Positions 44,320 through 53,150 of a stretch of DNA of 64,000 nt are shown here, in pieces. The notes beneath the pieces were generated by a model, which saw only the letters and a list, made by a program, of their open reading frames with translations, was not told the DNA's origin and did not search any database. A program made the translations under genes and the position numbers. Position 1 is the first letter of the stretch. Each line of letters begins with the position of its first letter. Source of the stretch: Bifidobacterium angulatum DSM 20098 = JCM 7096 (GTDB lineage Bacteria > Actinomycetota > Actinomycetes > Actinomycetales > Bifidobacteriaceae); assembly GCF_001025155.1 (NCBI RefSeq), contig NZ_AP012322.1, positions 1,116,001 through 1,180,000 on the forward strand, in the 5' to 3' direction.

Positions 44320-44727
44320 TCAGTCGAGCACGGTCAGCCGGTACGAGCGTGAACCGATGCCAAGCTCTTCGGCGTATTCGAGCGTGTGCTCACCGTGGCG
44401 TGAGGCGATGCGTTCGGTGACGGACGCGCCGTCGGGGGCGATATGGATGAGATCCACGCACGCCTGGTCGAGCGCCACCGGGTCGAGCGAGGACAGCACG
44501 CCGATGTCGTGCATGTCCGGCTCGGACGGGTTGGGGAGGCAATCGCAGTCCACGGACAGGCGGTTCATGACGTTCAGATACATCATCTTGCCATGCATGT
44601 GGTTGATCACCGCCTCGTCGGCTTCGGCCATCGATTCGAGGAAATCATCCTGCTCCGCGGTCACCCAATGGTCGCTCGCCACGCCGGCGGAATGCATACA
44701 CCGTGTCTGGCCTGTGATTCGAAACAA
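44320..44727 (-). pseudogene. DUF362-type protein, C-terminal fragment
   Basis: The frame encodes about 130 residues resembling the C-terminal part of DUF362 proteins (full length about 300 or more): HWVTAEQDDFLESMAEADEA and PDMHDIGVLSSLDPVALDQACVDLI. The N-terminal iron-sulfur and core portions are absent, replaced upstream by unrelated sequence near 44700. It sits one base ahead of the chimeric kinase ORF. Truncated gene, probably non-functional. Confidence 0.6.
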
Positions 44728-44811
44728 AATGCTGAAGCGTTCGCCCTGCTACTGTGGGCAAAGCCATAGCCGTCGCATGCCCGACGGGGATCATCGAGAA
44801 GAGAGGCACCC

Positions 44812-46152
44812 ATGCCAGAGATCATCACCATGGCGCTGTTCTGCGCGGCGCTTATCGGCTGCATCGCGACCGGCATCTCCATTATTCCGGCGCTGGTCGC
44901 CGGCCTGGCCATCTTCCTTGTTCATGGGCGGCTGACCGGGCACGCATGGGGCGCGATGATTCGCAAGGGCCTTGCCACTATGCGCGCGGCCAGCATCGTG
45001 GTGGTCACCTTCGTGCTGATCGGCCTGTTGACCACCCTGTGGCGCGCCGCGGGAACCGTACCGTTCATTGTGGCGAACACGACGTCGCTGATCCGTCCGC
45101 ATGCGGTGATTCTGCTGACGTTCCTGCTCAACTGCCTCATGTCGCTGCTGACGGGTTCCTCGTTCGCCTCGGCTGCGACGATGGGTGTGATCACCATGAC
45201 CTTGGGCACGTCGATGCAGGTCTCCCCCATGCTGCTTGGCGGCGCGATCCTGTCCGGCATCTATTTCGGAGACCGGTGCTCGCCCGTGTCCACCAGCGCC
45301 CAGCTGGTCAAAACGCTGACGCATACGAACATCTTCGAGAACATCCGACTCATGGTTCGCACCGCCGCCGTCCCCTTCGCGCTGACCTGCGCGGCGTATG
45401 CCGCCTTGGCGCTATGCACGCATCCTTCGGCGGGATCGTTGGATGTGCGCGGATTGTTCGGCAAGGCGTTCTGCCTGCATTGGACGACGGTTCTGCCTGC
45501 GGTGGTGCTGGTGGTGCTGGCCGTCGCGCGCGTGGATGTGCGCATCACCATGTGTGCCAGTATTCTTACCGCATTGCCGGTGTGCGTTCTCGTGCAGCAT
45601 ATGGATGTGGAGGCGCTGGCACGTGCGCTGGTGTTCGGTTTCCGCTGCGCGGACGAGCGGGTGGCGCCGCTTATCGATGGCGGTGGCATCGTCTCCATGG
45701 TCAAGGTGATGCTTATCGTGTGCATCTCCTCGTCGTATTCCGGCATCTTCCAGGAGACCGGTCTGTTGGATGGCGCGCACCGTATCGTTTCCGCGTTGGC
45801 GCGGCGTTGCAGCGCGTTCGGCGCGACGCTGGCGACGTCGTTGATCGCCAGCGCGGTCGCCTGCAATCAGACGCTGTCGATTATGCTGACCAGTCAGTTG
45901 TGCGCGAATGTCGAATCCGACCGGCAGTGCCGGGCCATCGATCTTGAGGACACCGCCGTAGTGGTGGCGCCGCTTATCCCCTGGTCGATTGCGGGCGCGG
46001 TGCCGCTTGCCTCGGTGGGGGCGCCGGAGGCGAGCCTGTTGTTCGCCTGTTTGCTGTATCTGCTGCCATTATGCCGGCTCGTCCGCGCCCTGTTGGAGCG
46101 CAGGCGCGGCGGCAAGACAGACGCCGCACAAGCCATGCCCGACGGCGAATAA
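44812..46152 (+). CDS. NhaC-family Na+/H+ antiporter-like transporter
   Basis: 446-residue polytopic membrane protein of the NhaC/IT-superfamily type. Conserved features are LTGSSFASAATMGVI, GAILSGIYFGDRCSPVSTSAQL (around 150-170) and the mirrored VACNQTLSIMLTSQLC and PLIPWSIAGAVPLASVGAP in the second half. GAGAGG precedes the ATG. Members exchange sodium for protons or carry organic acids. It is monocistronic and has a hairpin terminator. Confidence 0.88.
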   Translation: MPEIITMALFCAALIGCIATGISIIPALVAGLAIFLVHGRLTGHAWGAMIRKGLATMRAASIVVVTFVLIGLLTTLWRAAGTVPFIVANTTSLIRPHAVILLTFLLNCLMSLLTGSSFASAATMGVITMTLGTSMQVSPMLLGGAILSGIYFGDRCSPVSTSAQLVKTLTHTNIFENIRLMVRTAAVPFALTCAAYAALALCTHPSAGSLDVRGLFGKAFCLHWTTVLPAVVLVVLAVARVDVRITMCASILTALPVCVLVQHMDVEALARALVFGFRCADERVAPLIDGGGIVSMVKVMLIVCISSSYSGIFQETGLLDGAHRIVSALARRCSAFGATLATSLIASAVACNQTLSIMLTSQLCANVESDRQCRAIDLEDTAVVVAPLIPWSIAGAVPLASVGAPEASLLFACLLYLLPLCRLVRALLERRRGGKTDAAQAMPDGE

Positions 46153-46154
46153 CA

Positions 46155-46188
46155 TGGTGCCTTCCGCTGCCGATGGCGGAAGGCACCA
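46155..46188. terminator. Hairpin terminator between convergent transporter genes
   Basis: Perfect 13-bp stem TGGTGCCTTCCGC / GCGGAAGGCACCA, 8-base loop, placed between the NhaC-type (plus) and YeiH-type (minus) genes; likely used from both sides. Confidence 0.8.
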
Positions 46189-46231
46189 CATTATCGAAGT
46201 ACCCGTATGGGCAAACCGCTGATGCCAAACG

Positions 46232-47296
46232 TTAGAAGAACAGCATGGCCATGCCGGCGGCGAAGCACATCAGCAGAATCGATGTGAGGAAGCTGGCGAG
46301 GAACGCCTTACGCCCCTTTTGCGCGATGGCAGCAAAATTCACTGTGATGCCGAGCGCGGCCATGGCCATGCCCAGCACAACATAGGCGATGTCCACCAGC
46401 TGAGGAGTGACGGACGCGATAAAGGGCACGAAGGTGCCGATGATGGACGCGCCGATGAAGCCGAGCATGAACCATGGGAAGGAAACCGTGCGTTTGCCGG
46501 AGGCCGGCACGGCGGAATGGTTCCTGTCCCACCAGATGGAGATGACGATGGCCGCGAACACAAGCATGAGCACGCGGGAGAGCTTCATGATGGTGGCGAT
46601 GTCGACGGCGCCGAACGCGGCGCCTGCGGCCACGGCATGCGCGATCTCATGCAGGGACGCCCCCGCGGTGATGCCCAGCTGCGTGGAGGAAAGCCCCGTC
46701 AAGGGGCCGAGCACGATTTCCGCAAGCGCGAATATGGTGCCCATGATGGCGATGATGGCCACGGCCATGACCTCGTTGTCCGCTTTTTCGCTTTCCTGTT
46801 CCGGCGGGACCTTGATCGAGCCGGACAATCCCATGACGGCAGCGGCGCCGCAGATGCCGGTACCGCCCGACACGAGGATGGCGAGCTGCGGGTCGACACC
46901 GAGCCTGCGGGCGATGGCATAGCACACGACGATGGTAAGCGTCACCACGGCCACGGCAATCGGCAGGCATTTGATGCCTTGGGTGAACAGCACCTGCAGG
47001 TTGAGTTTGAATCCGAGCAGGATGATGCCCAGCCGCAATAGTTTGTTGGAGATGAGCCCGGCCGCGTCCTTGACCCCGGCCTTGCGGTCGGCCGAGTCGC
47101 CGACATACCAGCTTCGGACCGGGAACTGTGCCGCCATGCCGATCAGCAGGGCGATGATCAGGGCGCCGAACAGGCTGAGTACCGGAAGCTGTTTGAGCCA
47201 GGAGGCTACGCAGGAGGCGATCAGGGTCAGTACGCCGATGAACGCCATGTCTCTGGTGGCAATGCGTTGATACCACTTCTTGCAAAATTCTCTCAT
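46232..47296 (-). CDS. YeiH/UPF0324 family putative sulfate exporter
   Basis: 354-residue membrane protein with about ten helices, UPF0324 (PF03601). The central LVSGGTGICGAAAVMGLSGSIKVPPEQESEKADNEVM-type region (around residues 135-175) and GITAGASLHEIAHAVAAGAAFG are family hallmarks. Function elsewhere is putative sulfate or sulfur-compound export. Divergent from the LacI gene, 102 bp away. Confidence 0.9.
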   Translation of the reverse strand: MREFCKKWYQRIATRDMAFIGVLTLIASCVASWLKQLPVLSLFGALIIALLIGMAAQFPVRSWYVGDSADRKAGVKDAAGLISNKLLRLGIILLGFKLNLQVLFTQGIKCLPIAVAVVTLTIVVCYAIARRLGVDPQLAILVSGGTGICGAAAVMGLSGSIKVPPEQESEKADNEVMAVAIIAIMGTIFALAEIVLGPLTGLSSTQLGITAGASLHEIAHAVAAGAAFGAVDIATIMKLSRVLMLVFAAIVISIWWDRNHSAVPASGKRTVSFPWFMLGFIGASIIGTFVPFIASVTPQLVDIAYVVLGMAMAALGITVNFAAIAQKGRKAFLASFLTSILLMCFAAGMAMLFF

Positions 47297-47398
47297 AGAA
47301 AGTCTAGTGTTCCGTCGCTGCAGGACAAACCGTAAGCGCCATGTCGCCCGCGGGCACGCTATTGTTGATGGAAGAACAACGAACGTACGATCCCGGGG

Positions 47399-48424
47399 GT
47401 GGGAGTGAACGCGAGCAAGATGAATCGAAAGCCCAGCATGGGGGACGTGGCCGAGGCCGTAGGTGTTTCCAAGACCACAATCTCACGGTATCTGCATGGC
47501 GAGTACGCCTACATGTCGTCGGAGACCAAAGCGAAGATAGAGCAGGTGATCCGCGAGCTCGGATACCGACCGAACAGGATGGCGCAGGGGCTTAAGGCCA
47601 CCGTAAGCCACATGGTCGGCGTGAGCATCGCCGATGTGGGCAACCCGTTCAGCTCACTGCTCATCAAAGGCATGCAGGAGGAATGCCGGGCCCGCGACGT
47701 TCAGCTTCTTGTATGCGACGCCAACAATCGCCCCGAGCTGGAATGCGCCAACATCGAATCGCTGCTGGACGCACAGGTCGACGGTCTGATCGTCAACACC
47801 GTAGGCAACAACGACGCGTGGCTTGCGGACTTCCATGGCAGGAAGAACCGCAAACCCGTGGTCATGCTCGACCGCATCATGACTCCCCCGACGTATGACA
47901 GTGTGTCCAGCGATAATGCCGGAGCCGTGCGTTCGATGCTCGACCATCTCGCATCCCGTGGGTTCGACCATGTGGCGTTCGTCACCAAGCCAGGCGATGG
48001 CATCAGCACGCGTACCACGCGCCGTATCGCATTCGAGGAGTATATGGGCGCCCACAGCATGGACGGCGATGTGCTGGTGTACGATTCCGACGCGCATGAC
48101 CTGGCGGATCGCATCAAGGAACTGTTGGACGCACACGGCGCCGAGAAGGTCTGCCTGTTCGCCAATAACGAGGAGAGCATGCGCGATGTGCTCGAGGCGA
48201 CCTCCGCGCAGACGCGCGAGCGCATCGGCATCTGCGCGTTCGCCGACGAGCAGTGGGCCAAGTACAGCGGGTTCGGCATCACCTGCCTCGACCAGAATCC
48301 GGTGCTTATGGGGCGCACCGCCGCGCGGAAGCTGTTCTCCCGCGTCTACGACGGTGCGAAGAACCCGTGTTCGGTGGATGAGATTCCCACACGCCTGTGT
48401 GTGTTCGCATCAACCCAGATCTGA
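47399..48424 (+). CDS. LacI-family regulator of the hexulose-phosphate gene cluster
   Basis: 341 residues: helix-turn-helix PSMGDVAEAVGVSKTTISRYLHGE, hinge NRMAQGLKATVSHMVG and a sugar-binding-type sensor domain with FVTKPGDGISTRTTRRIAF and ICAFADEQWAKYSGFGITCLDQN. Closest in feel to KdgR-type regulators, which sense sugar acids. GTG 47399 is the longest start; ATG 47420 begins the conserved part. The gene is followed by tandem operator-like repeats and a catabolic operon on the same strand, which it very likely controls. Confidence 0.9.
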   Translation: MGVNASKMNRKPSMGDVAEAVGVSKTTISRYLHGEYAYMSSETKAKIEQVIRELGYRPNRMAQGLKATVSHMVGVSIADVGNPFSSLLIKGMQEECRARDVQLLVCDANNRPELECANIESLLDAQVDGLIVNTVGNNDAWLADFHGRKNRKPVVMLDRIMTPPTYDSVSSDNAGAVRSMLDHLASRGFDHVAFVTKPGDGISTRTTRRIAFEEYMGAHSMDGDVLVYDSDAHDLADRIKELLDAHGAEKVCLFANNEESMRDVLEATSAQTRERIGICAFADEQWAKYSGFGITCLDQNPVLMGRTAARKLFSRVYDGAKNPCSVDEIPTRLCVFASTQI

Positions 48425-48468
48425 TATTCATAGGACAAAATCCCTGAAACCGCTTTAGACACGCCGTA

Positions 48469-48550
48469 GTTAACCGGTACACATGTTGTAGTGTACCCTT
48501 GTTGTTAACCGATAAACGTAACCGGTAAACTAAATCGGTCAACATAACGA
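48469..48550. promoter_or_regulatory. Tandem 13-bp operator repeats before the GntP-like gene
   Basis: GTTAACCGGTACAC (48469-48482), GTTAACCGATAAAC (48504-48517), GTAACCGGTAAAC (48518-48530) and a weaker AAATCGGTCAAC (from 48532), with TAACGACCGAGT behind. The last copies repeat exactly every 13 bp. All centre on CCGG/CCGA/TCGG inside AAC...GTT-like arms, as expected for LacI proteins. They fill the region between the regulator and the first catabolic gene. Confidence 0.65.
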
Positions 48551-48596
48551 CCGAGTACACTGAACTAACAACCATCACGGCTCAAGGAGGAGCATC

Positions 48597-49922
48597 ATGA
48601 TCATCTGGGTCATGGGCCTGCTGCTGATCGCCTCTTTCATCTGCTTCGTTATCTACGCGATGAAGGGCGGCAATCTCACCATCGGATTCTTCATCCTCAC
48701 CATCGTCTGGACGCTGGTCTACTTCCTCGGCGTCCCGTTCGGCATAGGCAAACCCTTCAACGTCATCGAAGAGACCTTCGCCCAGCCGGCGCTCACCTAC
48801 GGATCGACCATCATCCAGATCATCTGCGGCGCATGGTTCGGCCGTGTGCTCGTTGACACCGGCATCGCCGCCTCCATCTCCTACCGCACCGCCAAGGTCG
48901 GCGAGAAAAGCCCGGTGCTGGCCACCATCTGCACGGCCCTGGTCACCTGCCTCATCTTCACCAGCGCCTACGGCGTCGGCTCCGCCATCGCCATCGGCGT
49001 GATCCTCTTCCCCATCCTCGCCCGCCTCGGTGTACCCAAGCGCGTCGCAGTGCCGGTGTTCACGCTTTCCATCGGCGCCGCCATGTGGATCAACAGCGTG
49101 CTGTTCGTGCAGTTCGCAGCCTTCTACCAGGATTACAAGTCCCCCGACGGTCAGGTCATCGAATGGGGCGGCCACTATCTGCGCTTCGGCATCGCCGCGA
49201 TGATCGTACAGATGATCGGCGTGATCGTCTTCATCCTCATCAACGCCAAGGCCATCAAGAACGGCAAGCCGTACGAAGTGGGCGACCCGGACGAACGCAA
49301 CGTCGAAATCCCCCAGGTGCCCATCTGGACCTACCTGCTGCCGGTCGTACCGGTCGCGCTGAGCATCATCTTCCAATGGGATGCCGTGCCGGCACTGTTC
49401 CTGGCCTCCATCATCGCCTTCCTCGGCACCGGCCACATGAAGACCTACAAGGGATTCGTCAACATCCTCAACTCCACGGCAAAAACCGCCATCGGCGACA
49501 TCGGCAGCCTCATCATCATGCTGCTCGTGCTGCGTTTCTTCCAGCACGCCGCCGTCACCGTGATGGCCGACTTCGGCCCGGCGCTGACCTCCGTGGTGCC
49601 CAACAACGAGATGATCCTCGCCATTGCAGTGTGCATCCTCGCCCCGCTGGCACTGTTCCGCGGCCCGCTCGAGCTCTATGGCGCAGGATCCGCAGTCATC
49701 AGCATCCTGATGGGCATGGGCGTGTTCAACGCCTGGTTCCTGTTCGCACTGCTCGTGGTACCGTCCATGACCTGCATCTCCAGCTGCGTGACCCAGTCGT
49801 GGAACATGTGGGCCGTCGAGTACAACGAGCTCGAGCCGAAGACGTTCCTCAAGAACGGCGTGCCGGTCTACTGGCTGTGCACCTTCCCCATCATGGGACT
49901 CGCCTCCCTGCTGCTGTTCTAG
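48597..49922 (+). CDS. GntP/IT-superfamily sugar-acid or organic-acid permease
   Basis: 441-residue membrane protein, about twelve helices, resembling GntP gluconate permeases and related acid:H+ symporters. Recognisable are SAYGVGSAIAIGVILFPILARLGVPKRVA in the first half, LSIGAAMWINSVLF, and the re-entrant-like PLALFRGPLELYGAGSAVISILMG in the second. It has AAGGAGG before its ATG. As first gene of the cluster it should bring in the substrate, most likely an aldonic or ketoaldonic acid. A GC-rich stem (49940-49976) lies between it and the next gene and could attenuate or stabilise. Confidence 0.82.
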   Translation: MIIWVMGLLLIASFICFVIYAMKGGNLTIGFFILTIVWTLVYFLGVPFGIGKPFNVIEETFAQPALTYGSTIIQIICGAWFGRVLVDTGIAASISYRTAKVGEKSPVLATICTALVTCLIFTSAYGVGSAIAIGVILFPILARLGVPKRVAVPVFTLSIGAAMWINSVLFVQFAAFYQDYKSPDGQVIEWGGHYLRFGIAAMIVQMIGVIVFILINAKAIKNGKPYEVGDPDERNVEIPQVPIWTYLLPVVPVALSIIFQWDAVPALFLASIIAFLGTGHMKTYKGFVNILNSTAKTAIGDIGSLIIMLLVLRFFQHAAVTVMADFGPALTSVVPNNEMILAIAVCILAPLALFRGPLELYGAGSAVISILMGMGVFNAWFLFALLVVPSMTCISSCVTQSWNMWAVEYNELEPKTFLKNGVPVYWLCTFPIMGLASLLLF

Positions 49923-50044
49923 AAGCGTTCCGAACACCATGCCGGCCGGCCGGTCTCCTTCCCCGGCCTGCCGGCACCCCTACATCGCAATGCATCACGC
50001 AGGCAAACGCCACCCGTAACAACACCACTTGCAAAGGACCGAAC

Positions 50045-50794
50045 ATGACCACCATCGGCATCAACACCCTCGTATACATGGATGCGCTGCGCAACGGCAC
50101 ACCGCAATCCGAACTGCTCGCCACCATCGCCGCGCACGGCATCACCCTCGCGGAAATACGCCGGGAATACATCGCAGACGACGCCGAATACGACGCCATC
50201 GCCAACGCCGCCGCACAACAGCACATGACGCTGTTCTACTCAGTACCCGAATCGATCACCGTCAACGGCGAGCCCAACCCACAGTTCGAGCAATACCTCG
50301 ACGAAGCGGCGCGCATGGGCGCACGCAACGTGAAATTCAACCAAGGCGACATCAAGGACGTGGACACCACCGTGCTGCAGCGCATCGACAACCAAGCCGC
50401 CGCACGCAACCTGACCTTGAGCATCGAAAACGACCAGACGCCGCACAACGGCACCTTCGCCTGCACCCAGGCATCGCTGGACCACATTACGACGAACGGA
50501 TCCACCATCGGATACACCTTCGACCTGGGCAACTGGTACTGGCGCGATGAAAACGCACAGCAGGCGTTCAACCGACTCGTGGACTACATCACCGTGTTCC
50601 ACCTGAAGAACGTCAACGGCTCACAAGACAAAAGCCAGCTCGCCACCACCATGCTTCAGGACGGTGTCATCGACTGGCAACCCATGCTCGACCGACTGTC
50701 CGCCAGCATCCCCGTCTTCCTCGAATTCCCCATCCCGGCAGAACAGGTCGCCGAACAAGTCGACATCGTACGCCACGCCATCGCACACTCCTAA
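50045..50794 (+). CDS. TIM-barrel sugar (phosphate) isomerase/epimerase
   Basis: 249-residue protein of the AP-endonuclease-2/xylose-isomerase-like barrel family (hydroxypyruvate isomerase, UlaE, AlsE relatives). The four metal ligands expected of epimerases are in place: Glu128 (SIEND), Asp160 (FDLGN), His186 (FHLKN) and Glu227 (LEFPI). ATG 50045 follows AAAGGACCGAAC; the long open frame upstream overlaps the permease gene. It probably epimerises or isomerises the imported sugar or its phosphate, before or after the kinase. Confidence 0.83.
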   Translation: MTTIGINTLVYMDALRNGTPQSELLATIAAHGITLAEIRREYIADDAEYDAIANAAAQQHMTLFYSVPESITVNGEPNPQFEQYLDEAARMGARNVKFNQGDIKDVDTTVLQRIDNQAAARNLTLSIENDQTPHNGTFACTQASLDHITTNGSTIGYTFDLGNWYWRDENAQQAFNRLVDYITVFHLKNVNGSQDKSQLATTMLQDGVIDWQPMLDRLSASIPVFLEFPIPAEQVAEQVDIVRHAIAHS

Positions 50795-50843
50795 AACACC
50801 ATCAACCACAACAACCAACCGACCACAACCCTAAGGAACACCA

Positions 50844-51815
50844 ATGTCAGAAGTCATGACCATCGGCGAACCGATGGTGAACCTCATCGCCGATTCCAAC
50901 GAAACCTATCTCGAAGCCCGCACCCTGCCCAGGCAGATGGCCGGCGCCGAATTCAACGTGGCCATCGGAGTCAGCCGCCAAGGCCACACCGTCAGCTATG
51001 TGACCACGCTCGGCAAGGACTGGCAAGGTGACCTCATCCTCGAATACATGAACGGCATCGGCATCGACACCACGAACATCCGCCGCATGACCGGAGCCGC
51101 AACAGGCTACCAGCTCAAAGTACGCTCCAGCGACGGCGAGCCAAAAGTCATCTACTTCCGCTCAGGCTCCGCAGCCTCCCAGACCACGCCCGACATCGTA
51201 GACACCATCGACTTCGACGGCGTGAAAATCCTGCACGTCACCGGCATCTTCTCCGCGCTCGCCCCCAACACGTACGACACGGTAAGCAACCTGGTGGACG
51301 CGGCACGATCGCATGGCGTCACCGTGTTGTTCGACCCGAATCCGCGCCCGACCCTCTGGCCGGGCAAGGAAGCCATGATCGCCGCGACCAACAAGCTGGC
51401 GGCCAAATCCGACGTGTTCATGCCCGGACTTGAGGAGGGACGCCTGTTCTCCGGAGCCGTCGATCCGCACGATATCGCAAAGTTCTATCTCGACATGGGA
51501 GTCGGCAAGGTCATCATCAAGCTCGGCGATGAAGGCTCGGCGCTGTTCGAGCTGGACGGCAACGGTTCCGTGCAGAAGACCGTGGTCCCCAGCTTCACGG
51601 TCGACATGGTCGATACCGTAGGCGCCGGCGACGGTTTCGCCTCCGGTGTCATCACGGCATTGCTTGAGGGACTCGACACCAGGCATCTGCTCGAACGCGC
51701 CAACGCGGTGGGAGCCATCCAGGTCACCAGCGTCTCCGATTCGGAAGGCCTGCCGACCGCCGAGGAGCTTCGTGATTTCATCGCTTCCACACCGCGCAAG
51801 GAACTCTCCCTGTAG
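50844..51815 (+). CDS. PfkB-family sugar kinase, KdgK-like
   Basis: 323-residue ribokinase-fold enzyme. The start TIGEPMVNLIAD, AGAEFNVAIGVSRQG, YFRSGSAASQ and DPNPRPTLWPG are typical of 2-keto-3-deoxygluconate kinases. The catalytic base lies in TVGAGDGFASG, around residue 260. It phosphorylates a ketose or keto-acid at the end carbon with ATP. Its similarity to sugar-acid kinases and the GntP-type importer point to a hexonate-like substrate. AAGGAACACCA precedes the ATG. Confidence 0.88.
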   Translation: MSEVMTIGEPMVNLIADSNETYLEARTLPRQMAGAEFNVAIGVSRQGHTVSYVTTLGKDWQGDLILEYMNGIGIDTTNIRRMTGAATGYQLKVRSSDGEPKVIYFRSGSAASQTTPDIVDTIDFDGVKILHVTGIFSALAPNTYDTVSNLVDAARSHGVTVLFDPNPRPTLWPGKEAMIAATNKLAAKSDVFMPGLEEGRLFSGAVDPHDIAKFYLDMGVGKVIIKLGDEGSALFELDGNGSVQKTVVPSFTVDMVDTVGAGDGFASGVITALLEGLDTRHLLERANAVGAIQVTSVSDSEGLPTAEELRDFIASTPRKELSL

Positions 51816-51867
51816 AGTCTGCGGCAACCGCGCCTAACAAGCCAATCAATCAGCAGAAAGGATCATC

Positions 51868-52488
51868 ATGAAACTGCAAGTCGCCATCGACCGCGTGCCA
51901 GTGGAACAGGCGGTGCGCATCATACAGGCGATCGACGGCCAGGCCGACATCATCGAAATCGGCACGTCTCTGACCAAGGAGTTCGGGCTTCGCGCCCTCC
52001 GTCCTGTTCTTGAAGCGGCAGGCAACACCTCGGTGCTTGCCGATATCAAAACCTGCGACGAAGGCGCCTACGAGTTCGATCTGGGATTCGGTCTCGGATT
52101 CGACTACCTGACGGTCATGGGATCGGCCTCGATAGGCACGCTGGAGACATGCGCCAAGTCCACCGAAACACACGGCAGGGTAATGATGATCGACCTGCTG
52201 GAATGCGACGAGCAACGCATCGAACGCATCAGCGGCTTCCAGAACGCAATATACTGCCTGCACACCTCCGTGGATTCCGGTGCCACGGCCGATCCGGTCG
52301 CGCAGGTGCGCGCATTCAAGGCGCGATTCCCGCAGATTCGCCATATAGCGATCGCAGGGGGTATCAAGCAGCATCAACTCGCGGCTCTGGCGCAGGAGAA
52401 CATCGACATCGTCATCATGGGTTCGGCCATCACCAAGGCCGACGACATCACAGCAGCATGCCAGGCATGCAGGAAGGAAATGCAATGA
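51868..52488 (+). CDS. Hexulose-6-phosphate synthase / KGPDC family (HUMPS) enzyme
   Basis: 206-residue OMP-decarboxylase-superfamily barrel. Active-site residues are present: Asp8 (VAID), Glu30 (IIEIGT), Asp59-x-Lys61-x-x-Asp64 (ADIKTCD), and His132-Asp136 in LHTSVD; the phosphate loop is AGGIKQ and MGSAITK. The start MKLQVAID, the D-x-K-T-x-D version and HxxxD match hexulose-phosphate synthase (formaldehyde with ribulose-5-P) better than 3-keto-L-gulonate-6-P decarboxylase, but the reaction cannot be settled by eye. AGAAAGGATCATC precedes the ATG. It overlaps the next gene by 4 bp. Confidence 0.85.
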   Translation: MKLQVAIDRVPVEQAVRIIQAIDGQADIIEIGTSLTKEFGLRALRPVLEAAGNTSVLADIKTCDEGAYEFDLGFGLGFDYLTVMGSASIGTLETCAKSTETHGRVMMIDLLECDEQRIERISGFQNAIYCLHTSVDSGATADPVAQVRAFKARFPQIRHIAIAGGIKQHQLAALAQENIDIVIMGSAITKADDITAACQACRKEMQ

Positions 52489-53036
52489 GCACCAACGAAC
52501 GCATCCTCGACCAGATCGTCGAAGAAGTACAGGGCGTCATCGCCAAAATGGACGAGCACGACCTCGAACAGGCCATGCCGCTGATCACCAAGAACAGCCG
52601 CGTCTACGCGGCCGGCGAAGGGCGGTCCGGGTTCCAGGCGCGCAGCTTCGCCATGCGCATGATGCACATCGGCTACACGAGCTACATGATGGGTGAAACC
52701 ATCTGCCCGTCCATGCATGAGGGCGACGTGCTGCTGGCCATCTCCGGATCCGGCAAGACCCGACGAACCGTGGAGGACGCCGAAGCCGCCAAAAAGCTCG
52801 GTGTGAAGGTCATTGCGGTGACCTCAAAGCCCGACTCTCCCCTAGCCGATGCCGCCGACGCCGTGATCGTGGTGCCGGGACGAGTAAAGGGCGAGACGGG
52901 CGGATCCATCCAGCTGTTGAGCTCGCTGTTCGACCAGTCCGTGCACATCGCATTGGACGCCCTGTGCCTGATGCTCTCCCGCCGCGACAACGTGTCGGAT
53001 GCCGACGCGAACGCCAACCACGCCAACGTGGAGTGA
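52485..53036 (+). CDS. 6-phospho-3-hexuloisomerase-like SIS-domain protein
   Basis: 183-residue SIS isomerase that would interconvert D-arabino-hex-3-ulose-6-P and fructose-6-P. The family core is evident: YAAGEGRSGFQARSFAMRMMHIG (family GAGRSG), GETICPSMHEGDVLLAISGSGKT and the closing GETGGSIQLLSSLFDQ. The ATG at 52485 overlaps the preceding stop in ATGA, with GGAAGG upstream. HPS and PHI adjacent and coupled are the diagnostic pair of the ribulose monophosphate pathway. Confidence 0.88.
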   Translation: MSTNERILDQIVEEVQGVIAKMDEHDLEQAMPLITKNSRVYAAGEGRSGFQARSFAMRMMHIGYTSYMMGETICPSMHEGDVLLAISGSGKTRRTVEDAEAAKKLGVKVIAVTSKPDSPLADAADAVIVVPGRVKGETGGSIQLLSSLFDQSVHIALDALCLMLSRRDNVSDADANANHANVE

Positions 53037-53069
53037 GCCTCCCGCGAGCAGCACACGCATAACGAACCC

Positions 53070-53108
53070 GATGGGTGGTATGGCCGGTCATACGCCATGC
53101 CACCCATC
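53070..53108 (+). terminator. Hairpin terminator ending the HPS/PHI operon
   Basis: 15-bp stem GATGGGTGGTATGGC / GCCATGCCACCCATC (one G-T pair), 9-base loop, 33 bp beyond the phosphohexuloisomerase stop. It separates the operon from the aldo/keto reductase. Confidence 0.72.
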
Positions 53109-53150
53109 TGCTATATCGACGGATGTAAGATTCCACACCAAAGGAACACT

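Noticed and set aside
49085..50044. N-terminal extension of the isomerase/epimerase frame
   Set aside because: Overlaps the GntP-like gene in another frame with Arg/His-rich low-complexity sequence; the barrel begins at 50045 with its own ribosome-binding site.
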